Shown here: positions 20,709-27,949 of the stretch, piece after piece
How positions within the stretch are numbered: position 1 is the stretch's first letter
How the letters are laid out: every line of letters begins with the position of its first letter
NCBI RefSeq assembly: GCF_023734135.1
Contig: NZ_AP025731.1
Coordinates: 1-30,838, forward strand
Origin: Sphaerotilus microaerophilus
Lineage (GTDB): Bacteria > Pseudomonadota > Gammaproteobacteria > Burkholderiales > Burkholderiaceae_C
Length of the DNA stretch: 30,838 nucleotides
Reading direction: 5' to 3'
Notes under the pieces: model-generated
Databases searched by the model: none
What the model saw: only the letters and a program-made list of their open reading frames with translations
Told to the model about the DNA's origin: nothing
Translations under genes and position numbers: made by a program

Positions 20709-21731
20709 ATGGCAATCACGAAAGAGCAGATATTTGCGGTCGCCGACGAGCTGGACGCCGCCGGCCAGAACCCGACCCTGGCGAGCGTGCGCAAGCAGCT
20801 CGGCGGCGGGAGCTTCACGACCATTTCCGAGGCGATGAACGAATGGCGGGCACGCAAGGCCAGCCAGGCGGCCCCGATCCGCGAGCCGGCACCGGCGGCG
20901 ATCACCGAGAAGCTGGCCGAGCTGGGCGGCGACTTGTGGGCCGTGGCCTTGGAAATGGCGAACAACCGGCTGGCCGCCGAGCGCGAGGCGCTGGAGGCCG
21001 TCCGGCAGGAAATGGAGGCAGCGCGCCAGGAGGCCGCAGAGCTGGCCGACCAGCTCACCGGCGAGCTGGACGAGGCCAAGGGCCGTATCGAGGCCCTGGA
21101 GGCCGCAGAGACCGACGCCAAGGGGGAAGCTGGGGCGCTACGCGAGAAGCTGGCAGCGGCCAGCGAGCGGGCGGCCACGGCCGAGGCCAGAGCCGGCGAG
21201 CTGCGCACGGAACTGGATCACGCCCACCAGGAGGCCCGCCAAGCCCGAGCGGAGCGCGACAAAGCCCAGGAGAAGGCCGCCGCGAGCGCCGACCAGGCGG
21301 AGGCCCTGCGGGCCGACCTGGCGGCCGCGAACAGCCGGGCAACGGAGATCGAGCGCCGGGCCGGCGAGCTGCGCGCCGACCTGGAGCGAGCCAACCAGGC
21401 CACCGACCAGGCGCGGGCGGCGCTGGCCGAGCAGCAGAAGGCCACCGAGGCGGCGGCCGGGCAGCTTGACCAGGTGCGGGGCGAGCTGGCAAAGGTGCAG
21501 GCCAAGGCCGAAGCCGAGCGCGAGGCGCACCAGGAGCAGCGCAAGGCAGCAGCGGCCGAAGCGCACCGCCAGGCCGAACGCTTGACGGCCACCCAGGCCG
21601 AGCGCGATGCCGCGCGCAAGGAGGCCAGCCAGGCCCGCGAGGACGCCGCGACCCTGCGCGGCCGGCTCGAAGCCCTGGAAACCGTCATGGCCCAGGAGAA
21701 GGGCAAGACGGGCGGCGCGAAAAAGACCTGA
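20709..21731 (+). CDS. kfrA: KfrA coiled-coil DNA-binding protein
   Basis: A 340-residue protein. The N-terminal 60-70 residues form a helix-turn-helix (KEQIFAVADELDAAGQNPTLASVRKQLGGGSFTTISEAMNEW). The remainder is one long Ala/Glu/Arg/Gln-rich heptad-repeat coiled coil (for example EIERRAGELRADLERANQATDQARAALAEQQ). This is the KfrA layout; RK2 KfrA is 308 residues and autorepresses its promoter while forming filaments or a nucleoid-like scaffold that aids stable inheritance. First gene of kfrABC. The Shine-Dalgarno AAAGGAGG precedes the ATG. Confidence 0.95.
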   Translation: MAITKEQIFAVADELDAAGQNPTLASVRKQLGGGSFTTISEAMNEWRARKASQAAPIREPAPAAITEKLAELGGDLWAVALEMANNRLAAEREALEAVRQEMEAARQEAAELADQLTGELDEAKGRIEALEAAETDAKGEAGALREKLAAASERAATAEARAGELRTELDHAHQEARQARAERDKAQEKAAASADQAEALRADLAAANSRATEIERRAGELRADLERANQATDQARAALAEQQKATEAAAGQLDQVRGELAKVQAKAEAEREAHQEQRKAAAAEAHRQAERLTATQAERDAARKEASQAREDAATLRGRLEALETVMAQEKGKTGGAKKT

Positions 21732-21797
21732 TATTTCGGTCGGTTTTCAATAAAATCGAGGGTGTAACCTGGAACTACACATCCGGCCACGAGAGGA

Positions 21798-21832
21798 AAG
21801 CCGGCCTCGCGCATGCCGAGGTCGGCTTTTTT
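21798..21832 (+). terminator. Terminator after kfrA
   Basis: AAGCCGGCCTCG / CGAGGTCGGCTT stem with one mismatch around a 6-7 nt loop, followed by Ts at 21827-21832. It may partially separate kfrA from kfrBC. The 170-bp gap to kfrB holds an AT-rich stretch at 21733-21765 but no convincing promoter. Confidence 0.8.
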
Positions 21833-21904
21833 CTTGCTGGACTGGCAAGGAGGCCCATCTATTCCACATTTTGAAATGACCACACCGACGATAAGGAGCG
21901 CCCG

Positions 21905-22252
21905 ATGAAACAGCGCCTCTTGGTCATGAACGGCCAACGCATCGTTCAGACCGAGCAAGAAGGGGCATGGGCCAACCAGAAGGTTGACAAGGCTGGCGCA
22001 TTGAAGCCCGGCATCTACAACCTGTACATGGCCCAGCAGGCCGACAAGAAGCAGACCCATGACGGCGTGATCGTTCACGCCGACAACAACCAGGTGTACC
22101 AGCAGGTAGGCAAGAACTTTGTCATGCACGCCCGGTCAGATTTCGATAAAGTACCTGAAATCGGGAGCGCAAAGAGCATCAGCTACAGCGCGCAAGGCAA
22201 AGCAACCGTTGCCGCCGAGGCCCCGAAACTCACGCGAGGCCGGTCCCGATAG
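21905..22252 (+). CDS. kfrB: KfrB
   Basis: A 115-residue protein (upf54.8-type) at the kfrB position. Its sequence, MNGQRIVQTEQEGAWANQKVDKAGALKPGIYNLYMAQQADKKQTHDGVIVHADNNQVYQQVGKNFVMHARSDFDKVP, is the KfrB domain, also found fused in some large conjugation proteins. KfrB is reported to interact with KfrA and KfrC in plasmid stability; its biochemical action is unknown. The basic tail is LTRGRSR. ATG 21905 follows AAGGAGCGCCCG. Confidence 0.9.
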   Translation: MKQRLLVMNGQRIVQTEQEGAWANQKVDKAGALKPGIYNLYMAQQADKKQTHDGVIVHADNNQVYQQVGKNFVMHARSDFDKVPEIGSAKSISYSAQGKATVAAEAPKLTRGRSR

Positions 22253-22254
22253 CT

Positions 22255-22267
22255 TTTAGCGGCTAAA
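22255..22267. promoter_or_regulatory. KorB operator between kfrB and kfrC
   Basis: Perfect TTTAGCGGCTAAA. Its last AAA merges with AAGGAGGG, the Shine-Dalgarno of kfrC, so the operator and ribosome binding site abut. No promoter elements are obvious, so it may be a spreading or partition site. Confidence 0.9.
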
Positions 22268-22281
22268 AGGAGGGCCACGCC

Positions 22282-22917
22282 TTGAGACGACTCACACCCA
22301 CCGCCGGCCGGGCAGACGCCCGCCGCATCCAGCCGGCATCCGCCGGCTTCGCAACAAGCACGACCAGCAGAACCGACGCCGCCGGCGACGGCCTGCTGGC
22401 CGCTGCCGAAGCCACAGAGGCCGAGCAGCAAGCGGCCCTGGAGGCCGCCCCGCTCGACCAGACCTACCAGGAAGCCCTTGCCCTGTACGTTCAGGCCAAG
22501 CACGACCAGGTGGAGCGCATCGAGGATCGGCTTGAAAACCTGATCGACCGTCAGCAGGCGCGCTTGCAGCAGACCCAGGCCAACCAGCCGGGCCTACTGT
22601 CCCGGCCTGGCGCGAAACGCGCTTGGCAGAACCAGCAGATGCAGCAGCAGGCGCGCTTGCAGTCCCTGCACGTGCGCCTGGAAGCCGTCCGCGAGATCAA
22701 GGAAGGCATGGGCCTGCACTCACCGAAGGTCGAAGAGCTGGCGACCCGCAAGATGCGCGCCGAGAAACCCGAGCTGGCGGCCGATTGGGATGCCATGCGC
22801 GAGGCGGCACGCCGGCACCAGGCGCTGCAACGCCGCGAAGAGCAGGAGCGAAAGCAGGCGCAGGCCCTGGAGCGACCAGGCCGGTCGCAGAGCTTGGGCC
22901 TCACGCGGCCCGTCTAA
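22282..22917 (+). CDS. kfrC: KfrC
   Basis: A 211-residue mostly helical, Gln/Glu/Arg-rich protein (QAKHDQVERIEDRLENLIDRQQARLQQTQANQ...NQQMQQQARLQSLHVRLEAVREIKEGMGLHSP...) at the kfrC (upf54.4) position. A TTG start at 22282, 7 bp after AAGGAGGG, is the best-placed start; no ATG lies nearby. It is likely coiled-coil and works with KfrA and KfrB in stable inheritance. Followed by a strong terminator and hairpin array C, and convergent with traM. Confidence 0.86.
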   Translation: MRRLTPTAGRADARRIQPASAGFATSTTSRTDAAGDGLLAAAEATEAEQQAALEAAPLDQTYQEALALYVQAKHDQVERIEDRLENLIDRQQARLQQTQANQPGLLSRPGAKRAWQNQQMQQQARLQSLHVRLEAVREIKEGMGLHSPKVEELATRKMRAEKPELAADWDAMREAARRHQALQRREEQERKQAQALERPGRSQSLGLTRPV

Positions 22918-22921
22918 AACG

Positions 22922-22946
22922 AAAGCCCGGCACTGCCGGGCTTTTT
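22922..22946 (+). terminator. Terminator after kfrC
   Basis: AAAGCCCGGC / GCCGGGCTTT, a 10-bp perfect stem with a 3-nt loop and a T run (22942-22946). CTCGAG (22948) and array C follow, the same order as after traC and trfA. Confidence 0.93.
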
Positions 22947-22947
22947 C

Positions 22948-23121
22948 CTCGAGCCTCGCCGTTTCCGGCGATGCAGGCCCGCCGCTGGCGGCATCCTGCA
23001 GCACCGTCATTCCCGACGATGCAAGGGGCTGGCCAGCCTCGCCAGTTCCGGCGATGCCGCCGGCGCGGTCGACCATCGCCATTTCTGACGATGAGATCCC
23101 GCATCGCCATCTACAGCGATG
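22948..23121. repeat. Hairpin array C between kfrC and traM
   Basis: Five 20-bp modules at 22954, 23002, 23037, 23074 and 23102. CTCGAG (22948), CTGCAG (22996) and GTCGAC (23068) head three of them; GAGATCCCG precedes the last. The final module (23102-23121) runs into the 3' end of traM, whose stop (complement of 23111-23113) lies within it. The array separates the convergent kfr and traMLK operons. Confidence 0.86.
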
Positions 23122-23551
23122 CCCACAACGCGAGGGCGGCCGCGAAAACCGCCATGCCGGCCGCCACGATGTTCATGTACGACACGCGCCGCGCTTCGCG
23201 GATCGGCGCGGCGAGCTGCGCGGCGGCCGCTTCCAGCTCGCGCCGCACCGCCTCGGCGGCGGCCTTGCCGCCGTCCTGCATCCCCTTCGCCATCGCCTCT
23301 TTGGAGGCCGCCAGGGCCGCGTTGAGCGTCCTTTCGGCCTTCCCCTTGGCGTCATCCCCCCAACGGTGTGCGATGGCTTCCAGCTCTTCCTTGAAGCGAT
23401 CCAGGATTTCTTGCTGCGCGGCCTGGCTGTCCTGCATCAGTCGGGTGTTGATCGTCTGGAGGATCAAGATCGGATCGTCGCGGCCAACGGCGATGCCGTG
23501 CTTGACCGCGATTTCCCGTATCAGCTCTTCGATCTTGTCATCGCTCGCCAT
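23111..23551 (-). CDS. traM: TraM transfer protein
   Basis: A 146-residue protein. The N-terminal three quarters are helical and charged (MASDDKIEELIREIAVKHGIAVGRDDPILILQTINTRLMQDSQAAQQEILDRFKEELEAIAHRWGDDAKGKAERTL). The C-terminal hydrophobic segment VSYMNIVAAGMAVFAAALALWASL predicts one membrane anchor. It matches the IncP-1 traM position and size; in RP4 TraM boosts transfer frequency but its mechanism is not known. Last gene of the traKLM operon, overlapping the traL stop by one base. It encodes DAKGKAE from the recurring GACGCCAAGG word (complement of 23345-23353). Confidence 0.92.
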   Translation of the reverse strand: MASDDKIEELIREIAVKHGIAVGRDDPILILQTINTRLMQDSQAAQQEILDRFKEELEAIAHRWGDDAKGKAERTLNAALAASKEAMAKGMQDGGKAAAEAVRRELEAAAAQLAAPIREARRVSYMNIVAAGMAVFAAALALWASL

Positions 23552-24276
23552 CAGAGCACCGCCGCGTTGTCGAGCTGCTGGAAGAGTTGCGACTTCACGA
23601 TCTTGAGCCGCTGCCGCGTCATGATCGTGAGCGCCGAGTCGGCCAGGGCCTCATCGAACGTCCGGCGCTCCTGGAGCATTTCCGAGAAGTCGCGGCCGTA
23701 GGTTTCTTCCTTGAGCGCCGGAATCTGGATGATGGCCGACACCCGCGCCTTGTTGTCGGTGTACGCCTTCATCTTCTCGAAGCCCTTGCCTTCGTGCTCG
23801 ATTGGCCCCCAATACGGGTTCAGCCACACCACGAACACGCATTCGGCCGGGAATTGCCGGGCCAGCGTGCTAAAGCCGTTCAGGGTGTCCAGGAAGGCTT
23901 GCCCGCCGGTGACGACCGTATGCACCACCAGTTCGTGCCCCATGTCCTGGAGCAGCGCCGGAACCTGGTTGCCGATCAAGTAGCTGGACAGCGGCACGAA
24001 CGAGCTGGCCCCGTTGTCGATGATGACGTCGCCCTTGGTCGAGGCGATTTGCTCCACCAGGGCATCGAAGTTCCGGGTGTTGATCTCGTCGCCGTCCATG
24101 ATGTTCAGGCGCTGCACGTTCAGGGCCTTGTAACCCTCAAACGTGCTGTTGACCGGATCGGTGTCGATGCAAAGCGGCGTCTGCCCCTTGCTCGCTTTGT
24201 ACTGCGCAATGGTGGCCGCGATCATCGACTTGCCGACGCCGCCCTTGCCCTGCAAGACCATGTGAATTTTCGCCAT
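23551..24276 (-). CDS. traL: TraL ParA/MinD-like ATPase
   Basis: A 241-residue P-loop ATPase. The deviant Walker A is GKGGVGKS (residues 10-17), followed by CIDTDPVNSTF and a Walker B-type VIIDNGASSF. The IncP-1 traL product has this size. It is required for efficient transfer in RP4 but its exact role is unknown; by family it could position or remodel TraK/TraM complexes. It is translationally coupled to both neighbours: traK stop and traL start share one base, and the same holds for traM. Confidence 0.95.
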   Translation of the reverse strand: MAKIHMVLQGKGGVGKSMIAATIAQYKASKGQTPLCIDTDPVNSTFEGYKALNVQRLNIMDGDEINTRNFDALVEQIASTKGDVIIDNGASSFVPLSSYLIGNQVPALLQDMGHELVVHTVVTGGQAFLDTLNGFSTLARQFPAECVFVVWLNPYWGPIEHEGKGFEKMKAYTDNKARVSAIIQIPALKEETYGRDFSEMLQERRTFDEALADSALTIMTRQRLKIVKSQLFQQLDNAAVL

Positions 24277-24695
24277 TACAGTAAATCCTCTTTATTCGGT
24301 TTCGGGTTGTAGTTGAAGCCGGCGATCCCTGCCGACTCGGGTTTCTTCGGCTCGGGTGCCTTCGGCTTCCTCGCCTTCGACCCCCCTTCCTGTTGCGCCG
24401 GCTTCTCCCCTTTGGCCTGGTTGGCCGCCGGGGGAGGCACCGGCGCGGGTGCTGCTGGTGCGGCCTTGATGTACCGCTGGACGTGCTTGCGGAACGTCTC
24501 GTAGCTGCACTTGACCCGGCCGATCTCGCGCATGTCCTCGTAGATCGTCGTCACTGCATAGCCAGCATCCATCGCGGCTTTCACGTCCACGCGCACGGCC
24601 AGGAATGCAACGGCCGTCGCGTCCTGTCGGCGCTTCTTGGCGGCCCGTTTCTCGATCCGCGCGGCCAGCTCTTGGGGGTAGCTGCTTTCTGCCAT
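24276..24695 (-). CDS. traK: TraK oriT-binding protein
   Basis: A 139-residue basic protein. The N-terminus holds a DNA-binding helical region (YPQELAARIEKRAAKKRRQDATAVAFLAVRVDVKAAMDAGYAVTTIYEDMREIGRVKCSYETFRKHVQRYI); the C-terminal half is Pro/Ala/Lys-rich and probably disordered. In RP4 TraK binds and wraps the curved part of oriT next to its own promoter and is essential for transfer. The gene is divergent from traJ, with oriT between, and is first in the traKLM operon. Confidence 0.95.
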   Translation of the reverse strand: MAESSYPQELAARIEKRAAKKRRQDATAVAFLAVRVDVKAAMDAGYAVTTIYEDMREIGRVKCSYETFRKHVQRYIKAAPAAPAPVPPPAANQAKGEKPAQQEGGSKARKPKAPEPKKPESAGIAGFNYNPKPNKEDLL

Positions 24696-24812
24696 CGCCT
24701 CGCTTCCGTGGTTTGTAAATAGCCGTCATTTTCATGTATCGACCCGTGGAAAGTCTATGTAAAGCGCGTGGATAGCAGCTTGACACCGCTGCATCTAGCG
24801 CGCTTTCCGGGC

Positions 24813-24837
24813 ATTGTACGCCTTCATTCGATATATC
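24813..24837 (-). promoter_or_regulatory. Probable traK promoter with TrbA-like site
   Basis: On the minus strand TACAAT (complement of 24813-24818) aligns with the RP4 traK promoter's TATAAT in a matching context (GGATATAT-CGA...). CGATATATC (24829-24837) resembles the CGATATAC words at the trbB and traG promoters, consistent with TrbA control. Confidence 0.45.
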
Positions 24838-24914
24838 CGCCATCTTTTCGCGCTAAATGCAGACAGATGCGAAGGTTTCGGTATAGACTTTCCTTGGTGT
24901 TATCAACGCCGTAA

Positions 24915-24926
24915 GGCGGGCAGGAT
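24915..24926 (-). promoter_or_regulatory. nic: nic site of oriT
   Basis: Minus-strand reading ATCCTG (complement of 24921-24926) followed by CCCGCC. In RP4, TraI cuts ATCCTG^C and stays bound to the 5' end through Tyr22, which is conserved in this TraI. Leading transfer should carry traK, L and M into the recipient either first or last depending on strand; in RP4 the traJ/traI side enters last. Confidence 0.9.
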
Positions 24927-24939
24927 GTGCGAAGTTAGC

Positions 24940-24957
24940 TAACCGGCGGGCCGGTTA
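24940..24957. promoter_or_regulatory. TraJ-type inverted repeat beside nic
   Basis: Perfect 8-bp arms TAACCGGC / GCCGGTTA with a 2-bp centre, 13 bp from nic. RP4 has a 19-bp imperfect inverted repeat at this place, and its nic-proximal arm is bound by TraJ. Confidence 0.82.
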
Positions 24958-25058
24958 TCTATCTTCGCTGTCCCTTATTCGCGCCTGCGGCACTCAACGG
25001 GCATCCTGCTCTGCGAGGCTGCCGGCTACCGCCGGCCAAGAAGCGAGAGACGAACGAC

Positions 25059-25280
25059 ATGGGCTACATCAATCCGCTGCTGGAGCTTCCAGCAGGCCGC
25101 GAACTCCAGGCGCTTCCGGTTGCCGACCGGCAGCGCCTTGCCCGCGTGCTGCGCGAGCTGCGCACGCAGGCCAACGACGAGGCGGAAAAGGCATGGGCAC
25201 GCCGCAAGGGGCCGATGGCCGCCTACTGGCGAGCCGTGGCGACCTACGCGCGACACACGGCGCACGCGCTCAAGGGGTAG
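25059..25280 (+). CDS. Small ORF between oriT and traJ
   Basis: A 73-residue helical, charged protein (MGYINPLLELPAGRELQALPVADRQRLARVLRELRTQANDEAEKAWARRKGPMAAYWRAVATYARHTAHALKG). It starts 21 bp after a CCGGCTACCGCCGG hairpin that in RP4 immediately precedes traJ, so it looks inserted between the leader and traJ relative to RP4. GCGAGAGACGAACGAC gives only a weak Shine-Dalgarno. The stop is 4 bp before traJ, so co-translation is likely. Function and family not recognised; it may modulate the relaxosome. Confidence 0.65.
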   Translation: MGYINPLLELPAGRELQALPVADRQRLARVLRELRTQANDEAEKAWARRKGPMAAYWRAVATYARHTAHALKG

Positions 25281-25284
25281 CGAC

Positions 25285-25656
25285 ATGGAAGCCGACGAAC
25301 AGCCGACCGCGAAGCGGCGGCAGCACCTACGGGTGCCGGTGTTCCCCGACGAGAAGGAACAGATCGAGGCGAACGCCAAGAGGGCCGGGGTCAGCGTGGC
25401 GCGCTACCTGCGCGACGTGGGCCAGGGCTACCAGATCAGGGGCGTCATGGATTACGAGTACGTGCGCGAGCTGGTGCGGGTGAATGGCGACCTCGGCCGG
25501 CTGGGCGGTTTGCTCAAGCTATGGCTCACCGACGACCCGCGCACGGCCCGCTTCGGAGACGCCACGATCCTTGCCCTGCTGGGCCGGATCGAAGCCACCC
25601 AGGACGAAATGAGCCGACTCATGAAGTCCGTGGTGCAGCCGAGGGCCGAGCCTTGA
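25285..25656 (+). CDS. traJ: TraJ relaxosome protein
   Basis: A 123-residue DNA-binding protein (RP4 TraJ 123 aa). A ribbon-helix-helix-type N-terminal region reads KRRQHLRVPVFPDEKEQIEANAKRAGVSVARYLRDVGQGYQI, followed by a helical C-terminus. In RP4 TraJ binds the arm of the inverted repeat next to nic and recruits the relaxase TraI. First recognised tra gene rightward of oriT. A KorB operator follows before traI. Confidence 0.94.
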   Translation: MEADEQPTAKRRQHLRVPVFPDEKEQIEANAKRAGVSVARYLRDVGQGYQIRGVMDYEYVRELVRVNGDLGRLGGLLKLWLTDDPRTARFGDATILALLGRIEATQDEMSRLMKSVVQPRAEP

Positions 25657-25660
25657 GCTT

Positions 25661-25673
25661 TTTAGCGGCTAAA
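25661..25673. promoter_or_regulatory. KorB operator between traJ and traI
   Basis: Perfect TTTAGCGGCTAAA, 17 bp before the traI ATG. No promoter is evident, so it is probably a promoter-distal KorB site. Confidence 0.9.
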
Positions 25674-25690
25674 AAGCCAGGGGCTGGCCG

Positions 25691-27949
25691 ATGATCGCCA
25701 AGCACGTACCCATGCGCTCGCTGGGCAAGTCCGACTTCGCCGGCCTGGTGAACTACGTCACCGACGCGCAGAGCAAGGATCACCGGCTGGGCCAGGTGCA
25801 GATCACGAACTGCGATGCCGTGTCCGTGCAGGACGCCATCACCGAGGTTCTGGCGACCCAGCACACGAACACGCGGGCCAAGGGCGACAAGACCTATCAC
25901 CTGATCGTCAGCTTCCGGGCCGGCGAGCAGCCCAGCGCCGACACCCTGCGGGCGATTGAGGAACGTATCTGCGCCGGGCTGGGTTACGGCGAACACCAGC
26001 GCGTCAGTGCCGTTCACAACGACACCGACAACCTGCACATCCACATCGCCATCAACAAGATTCACCCGACCCGGAACACGATGCACGAGCCGTACTACTC
26101 GCATCGGGCGCTGGCCGAGCTTTGCACGGCCCTGGAGCGCGACTACGGGCTGGAGCGGGACAACCACGAACCACGCCAGCGCGGTGCCGAGGGCAGGGCG
26201 GCCGACATGGAGCAGCACGCGGGCGTGGAAAGCCTGGTCGGCTGGATCAAGCGGGAATGCCTGGACGAGATCAAGGGCGCGCAGTCCTGGCAGGAGCTGC
26301 ACCAGGTCATGCGCGACAACGGCCTGGAACTGCGCGAGCGTGCGAACGGCCTGGTGATCGAGGCCGGCGACGGAACGATGGTCAAGGCGAGCACCCTAGC
26401 CCGCGACCTTTCCAAGCCGAAGCTGGAGGCGCGGCTTGGCCCGTTCGAGGCTTCGCCCGAACGGCAGACACGAACCAAAGCGAAGCGGCAGTACCAGAAA
26501 GACCCGATCCGCTTGCGCGTGAACACGGTCGAGCTGTACGCCCGGTACAAGGCCGAGCAGCAGACCTTGACCGCGACACGTGGGCAGGCGCTGGAGCAGG
26601 CCCGCCGGCGCAAGGATCGGCTGGTCGAGGCCGCGAAGCGTTCCGGCCGCCTGCGCCGCGCGACGATCAAGGTGATCGGCGAGAGCGGCCCGAACAAGAA
26701 GCTGCTGTATGCCCAGGCCAGCAAGGCCCTGCGCGACGAAATCCAGGCGATCAACAAGCAGTACCAGCAAGACCGCCAGGCCCTCTACGACAGCCACAGC
26801 CGCCGCACGTGGGCCGACTGGCTCAAGAAGGAAGCGACCCACGGCAACGCGGAGGCGTTGACCGCCCTGCGCGCCCGCGAGGCGGCGCAGGGCTTGAAAG
26901 GCAACACCATCCAGGGCCGGGGCGATCCGCGCCCCGGCCATGCCCCGGTGACGGACAACATCACCAAGAAGGGCACCATCATCTTCCGCGCCGGCCTGAC
27001 GGCCGTTCGGGACGATGGCGACAAGCTGCAAGTCTCGCGCGAGGCCACGCGCGAGGGCTTGCAAGAAGCTCTACGGCTGGCGATGGAACGCTACGGCAGC
27101 CGCATCACCGTCAACGGCACCACGCAGTTTCAGGCGCAGATCATTCGCGCGGCCGTTGATTCCCAGCTACCCATCACGTTCGCCGATCCGGCCCTGGAGA
27201 GCCGGCGGCTTGCGCTATTGAAGAAGGAGAACACCCATGAGCGACCCGACCGAACCGAGCGAGCCGACCAGCGACCCGCAGAGCATCGAGGACGAGCTGG
27301 ACGCGGCCCTGGCGGCCCTGGACAGCGCGCCGCTACCCACGACGACGCTGCCCGACCCATCGCCGTCGCCCGAGCAGGCTTCGGGCGACCAGGTGGCGGG
27401 CGAGCCGGCACCGCCGGCGTTCACGCCGGAGCCGTCCACCGGAAGCCCGACATTGGACGCATTGGACGAGTCCCGCCGCCCCAAAGCCAGCACCGTTTGC
27501 GAACACTGTCCCAACTCGGTGTGGTTCGCATCGCCGGCGGAAGTGAAGTGCTATTGCCGCGTGATGTTCCTCGTCACCTGGAGCAGCAAGGAACCCAACC
27601 AGATCACCAACTGCGACGGGATATTTCTCGGCCAGGATCAGGAGTAGCAGCGGCCCCGCCGGGCCTCGCGGCGGCGGATAAATACATCGCCGAACGCGAG
27701 TCGAAACGCTCGAAAGGTTTCGATATACCGAAGCACGCGCGATATACTGCCGGTGAAGGTGGCCTTGCTTTCGAGGGTGTCCGCAACATCGAGGGCCAGG
27801 CGCTGGCCCTGTTGAAACGAGGCGATGAGGTCATGGTGATGCCCATTGACCAGGCCACGGCCCGGCGCATGTCGCGCATCGCGGTCGGCGATGCCGTGAC
27901 GATCACGCCAAAAGGCTCCATCAAAACGTCGAAAGGTAGGAGTAGATGA
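25691..27949 (+). CDS. traI: TraI relaxase (MOB-P)
   Basis: A 752-residue relaxase. The N-terminal MOB-P domain has the catalytic Tyr22 (LVNYVTD), motif II Ser74 (HLIVSFRAGE) and motif III H109, H116 and H118 (VHNDTDNLHIHIAINKIHP), identical in number and position to RP4 TraI. TraI nicks oriT, attaches covalently to the 5' end and recircularises the strand after transfer. From about residue 515 the sequence turns Arg/Pro/Gly-rich because traH is encoded in another frame there. The last about 100 residues regain an ordered look (KYIAERESKRSKGFDIPKHARYTAGEGGLAFEGVRNIEG...). The stop overlaps the traG start (ATGA). Confidence 0.97.
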   Translation: MIAKHVPMRSLGKSDFAGLVNYVTDAQSKDHRLGQVQITNCDAVSVQDAITEVLATQHTNTRAKGDKTYHLIVSFRAGEQPSADTLRAIEERICAGLGYGEHQRVSAVHNDTDNLHIHIAINKIHPTRNTMHEPYYSHRALAELCTALERDYGLERDNHEPRQRGAEGRAADMEQHAGVESLVGWIKRECLDEIKGAQSWQELHQVMRDNGLELRERANGLVIEAGDGTMVKASTLARDLSKPKLEARLGPFEASPERQTRTKAKRQYQKDPIRLRVNTVELYARYKAEQQTLTATRGQALEQARRRKDRLVEAAKRSGRLRRATIKVIGESGPNKKLLYAQASKALRDEIQAINKQYQQDRQALYDSHSRRTWADWLKKEATHGNAEALTALRAREAAQGLKGNTIQGRGDPRPGHAPVTDNITKKGTIIFRAGLTAVRDDGDKLQVSREATREGLQEALRLAMERYGSRITVNGTTQFQAQIIRAAVDSQLPITFADPALESRRLALLKKENTHERPDRTERADQRPAEHRGRAGRGPGGPGQRAATHDDAARPIAVARAGFGRPGGGRAGTAGVHAGAVHRKPDIGRIGRVPPPQSQHRLRTLSQLGVVRIAGGSEVLLPRDVPRHLEQQGTQPDHQLRRDISRPGSGVAAAPPGLAAADKYIAERESKRSKGFDIPKHARYTAGEGGLAFEGVRNIEGQALALLKRGDEVMVMPIDQATARRMSRIAVGDAVTITPKGSIKTSKGRSR
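27237..27647 (+). CDS. traH: TraH, nested within traI
   Basis: A 136-residue very acidic protein encoded in a different frame wholly inside traI, as in RP4, where TraH (119 aa) stabilises the relaxosome by contacting TraI and TraJ. AAGAAGGAG (27221-27229) precedes ATG 27237. The first half is Asp/Glu/Ser/Pro-rich (EPSEPTSDPQSIEDELDAALAALDS). The C-terminal part has four cysteines (CEHCPNSVWF...KCYCRVMF...NCDG), a possible metal-binding knuckle. Confidence 0.9.
   Translation: MSDPTEPSEPTSDPQSIEDELDAALAALDSAPLPTTTLPDPSPSPEQASGDQVAGEPAPPAFTPEPSTGSPTLDALDESRRPKASTVCEHCPNSVWFASPAEVKCYCRVMFLVTWSSKEPNQITNCDGIFLGQDQE
27721..27748 (+). promoter_or_regulatory. traG promoter candidate inside traI, TrbA-type sites
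   Basis: CGATATACCGAAG (27721-27733) is identical to the word at the trbB promoter (10319-10331). CGATATAC recurs 19 bp on (27740-27747), overlapping a TATACT -10-like box. It lies about 200 bp before traG, and TrbA is known to repress traG transcription. The -35 is weak, so the promoter is inferred. Confidence 0.45.

Larger units (their letters stand above)
24696..25058. other. oriT: Origin of transfer oriT
   Basis: A 363-bp gene-free region between divergent traK and traJ operons. Read on the minus strand, it contains ACATCCTGCCCGCC, matching the RP4 nick region ATCCTG^C; the predicted nick is on the minus strand between bases complementary to 24921 and 24920. Upstream of it lies the TraJ-type inverted repeat TAACCGGC-GG-GCCGGTTA (24940-24957). 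Downstream on the minus strand follows CCAAGGAAAGTCTAT, also conserved in RP4, and then the likely TraK-binding segment and traK promoter. An inverted second copy of GGAAAGTCTAT is at 24748-24758. Confidence 0.93.

Noticed and set aside
20576..21469. Long alternative frame over the korB terminator, kfrA promoter and kfrA start.
   Set aside because: It runs through the terminator and operator and encodes Gly/Arg/Pro low complexity. The kfrA frame has a ribosome binding site and a recognisable domain.
22948..23121. Hairpin arrays considered as a CRISPR array.
   Set aside because: Units are imperfect inverted repeats with varied linkers and hexamer heads, not identical direct repeats with uniform spacers, and no cas genes are present.
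24934..24943. GTTAGCTAAC beside nic as a KorA operator.
   Set aside because: It lacks a T and an A relative to GTTTAGCTAAAC and is not placed over a promoter like the true sites. It is more likely part of the TraJ/TraI recognition region.
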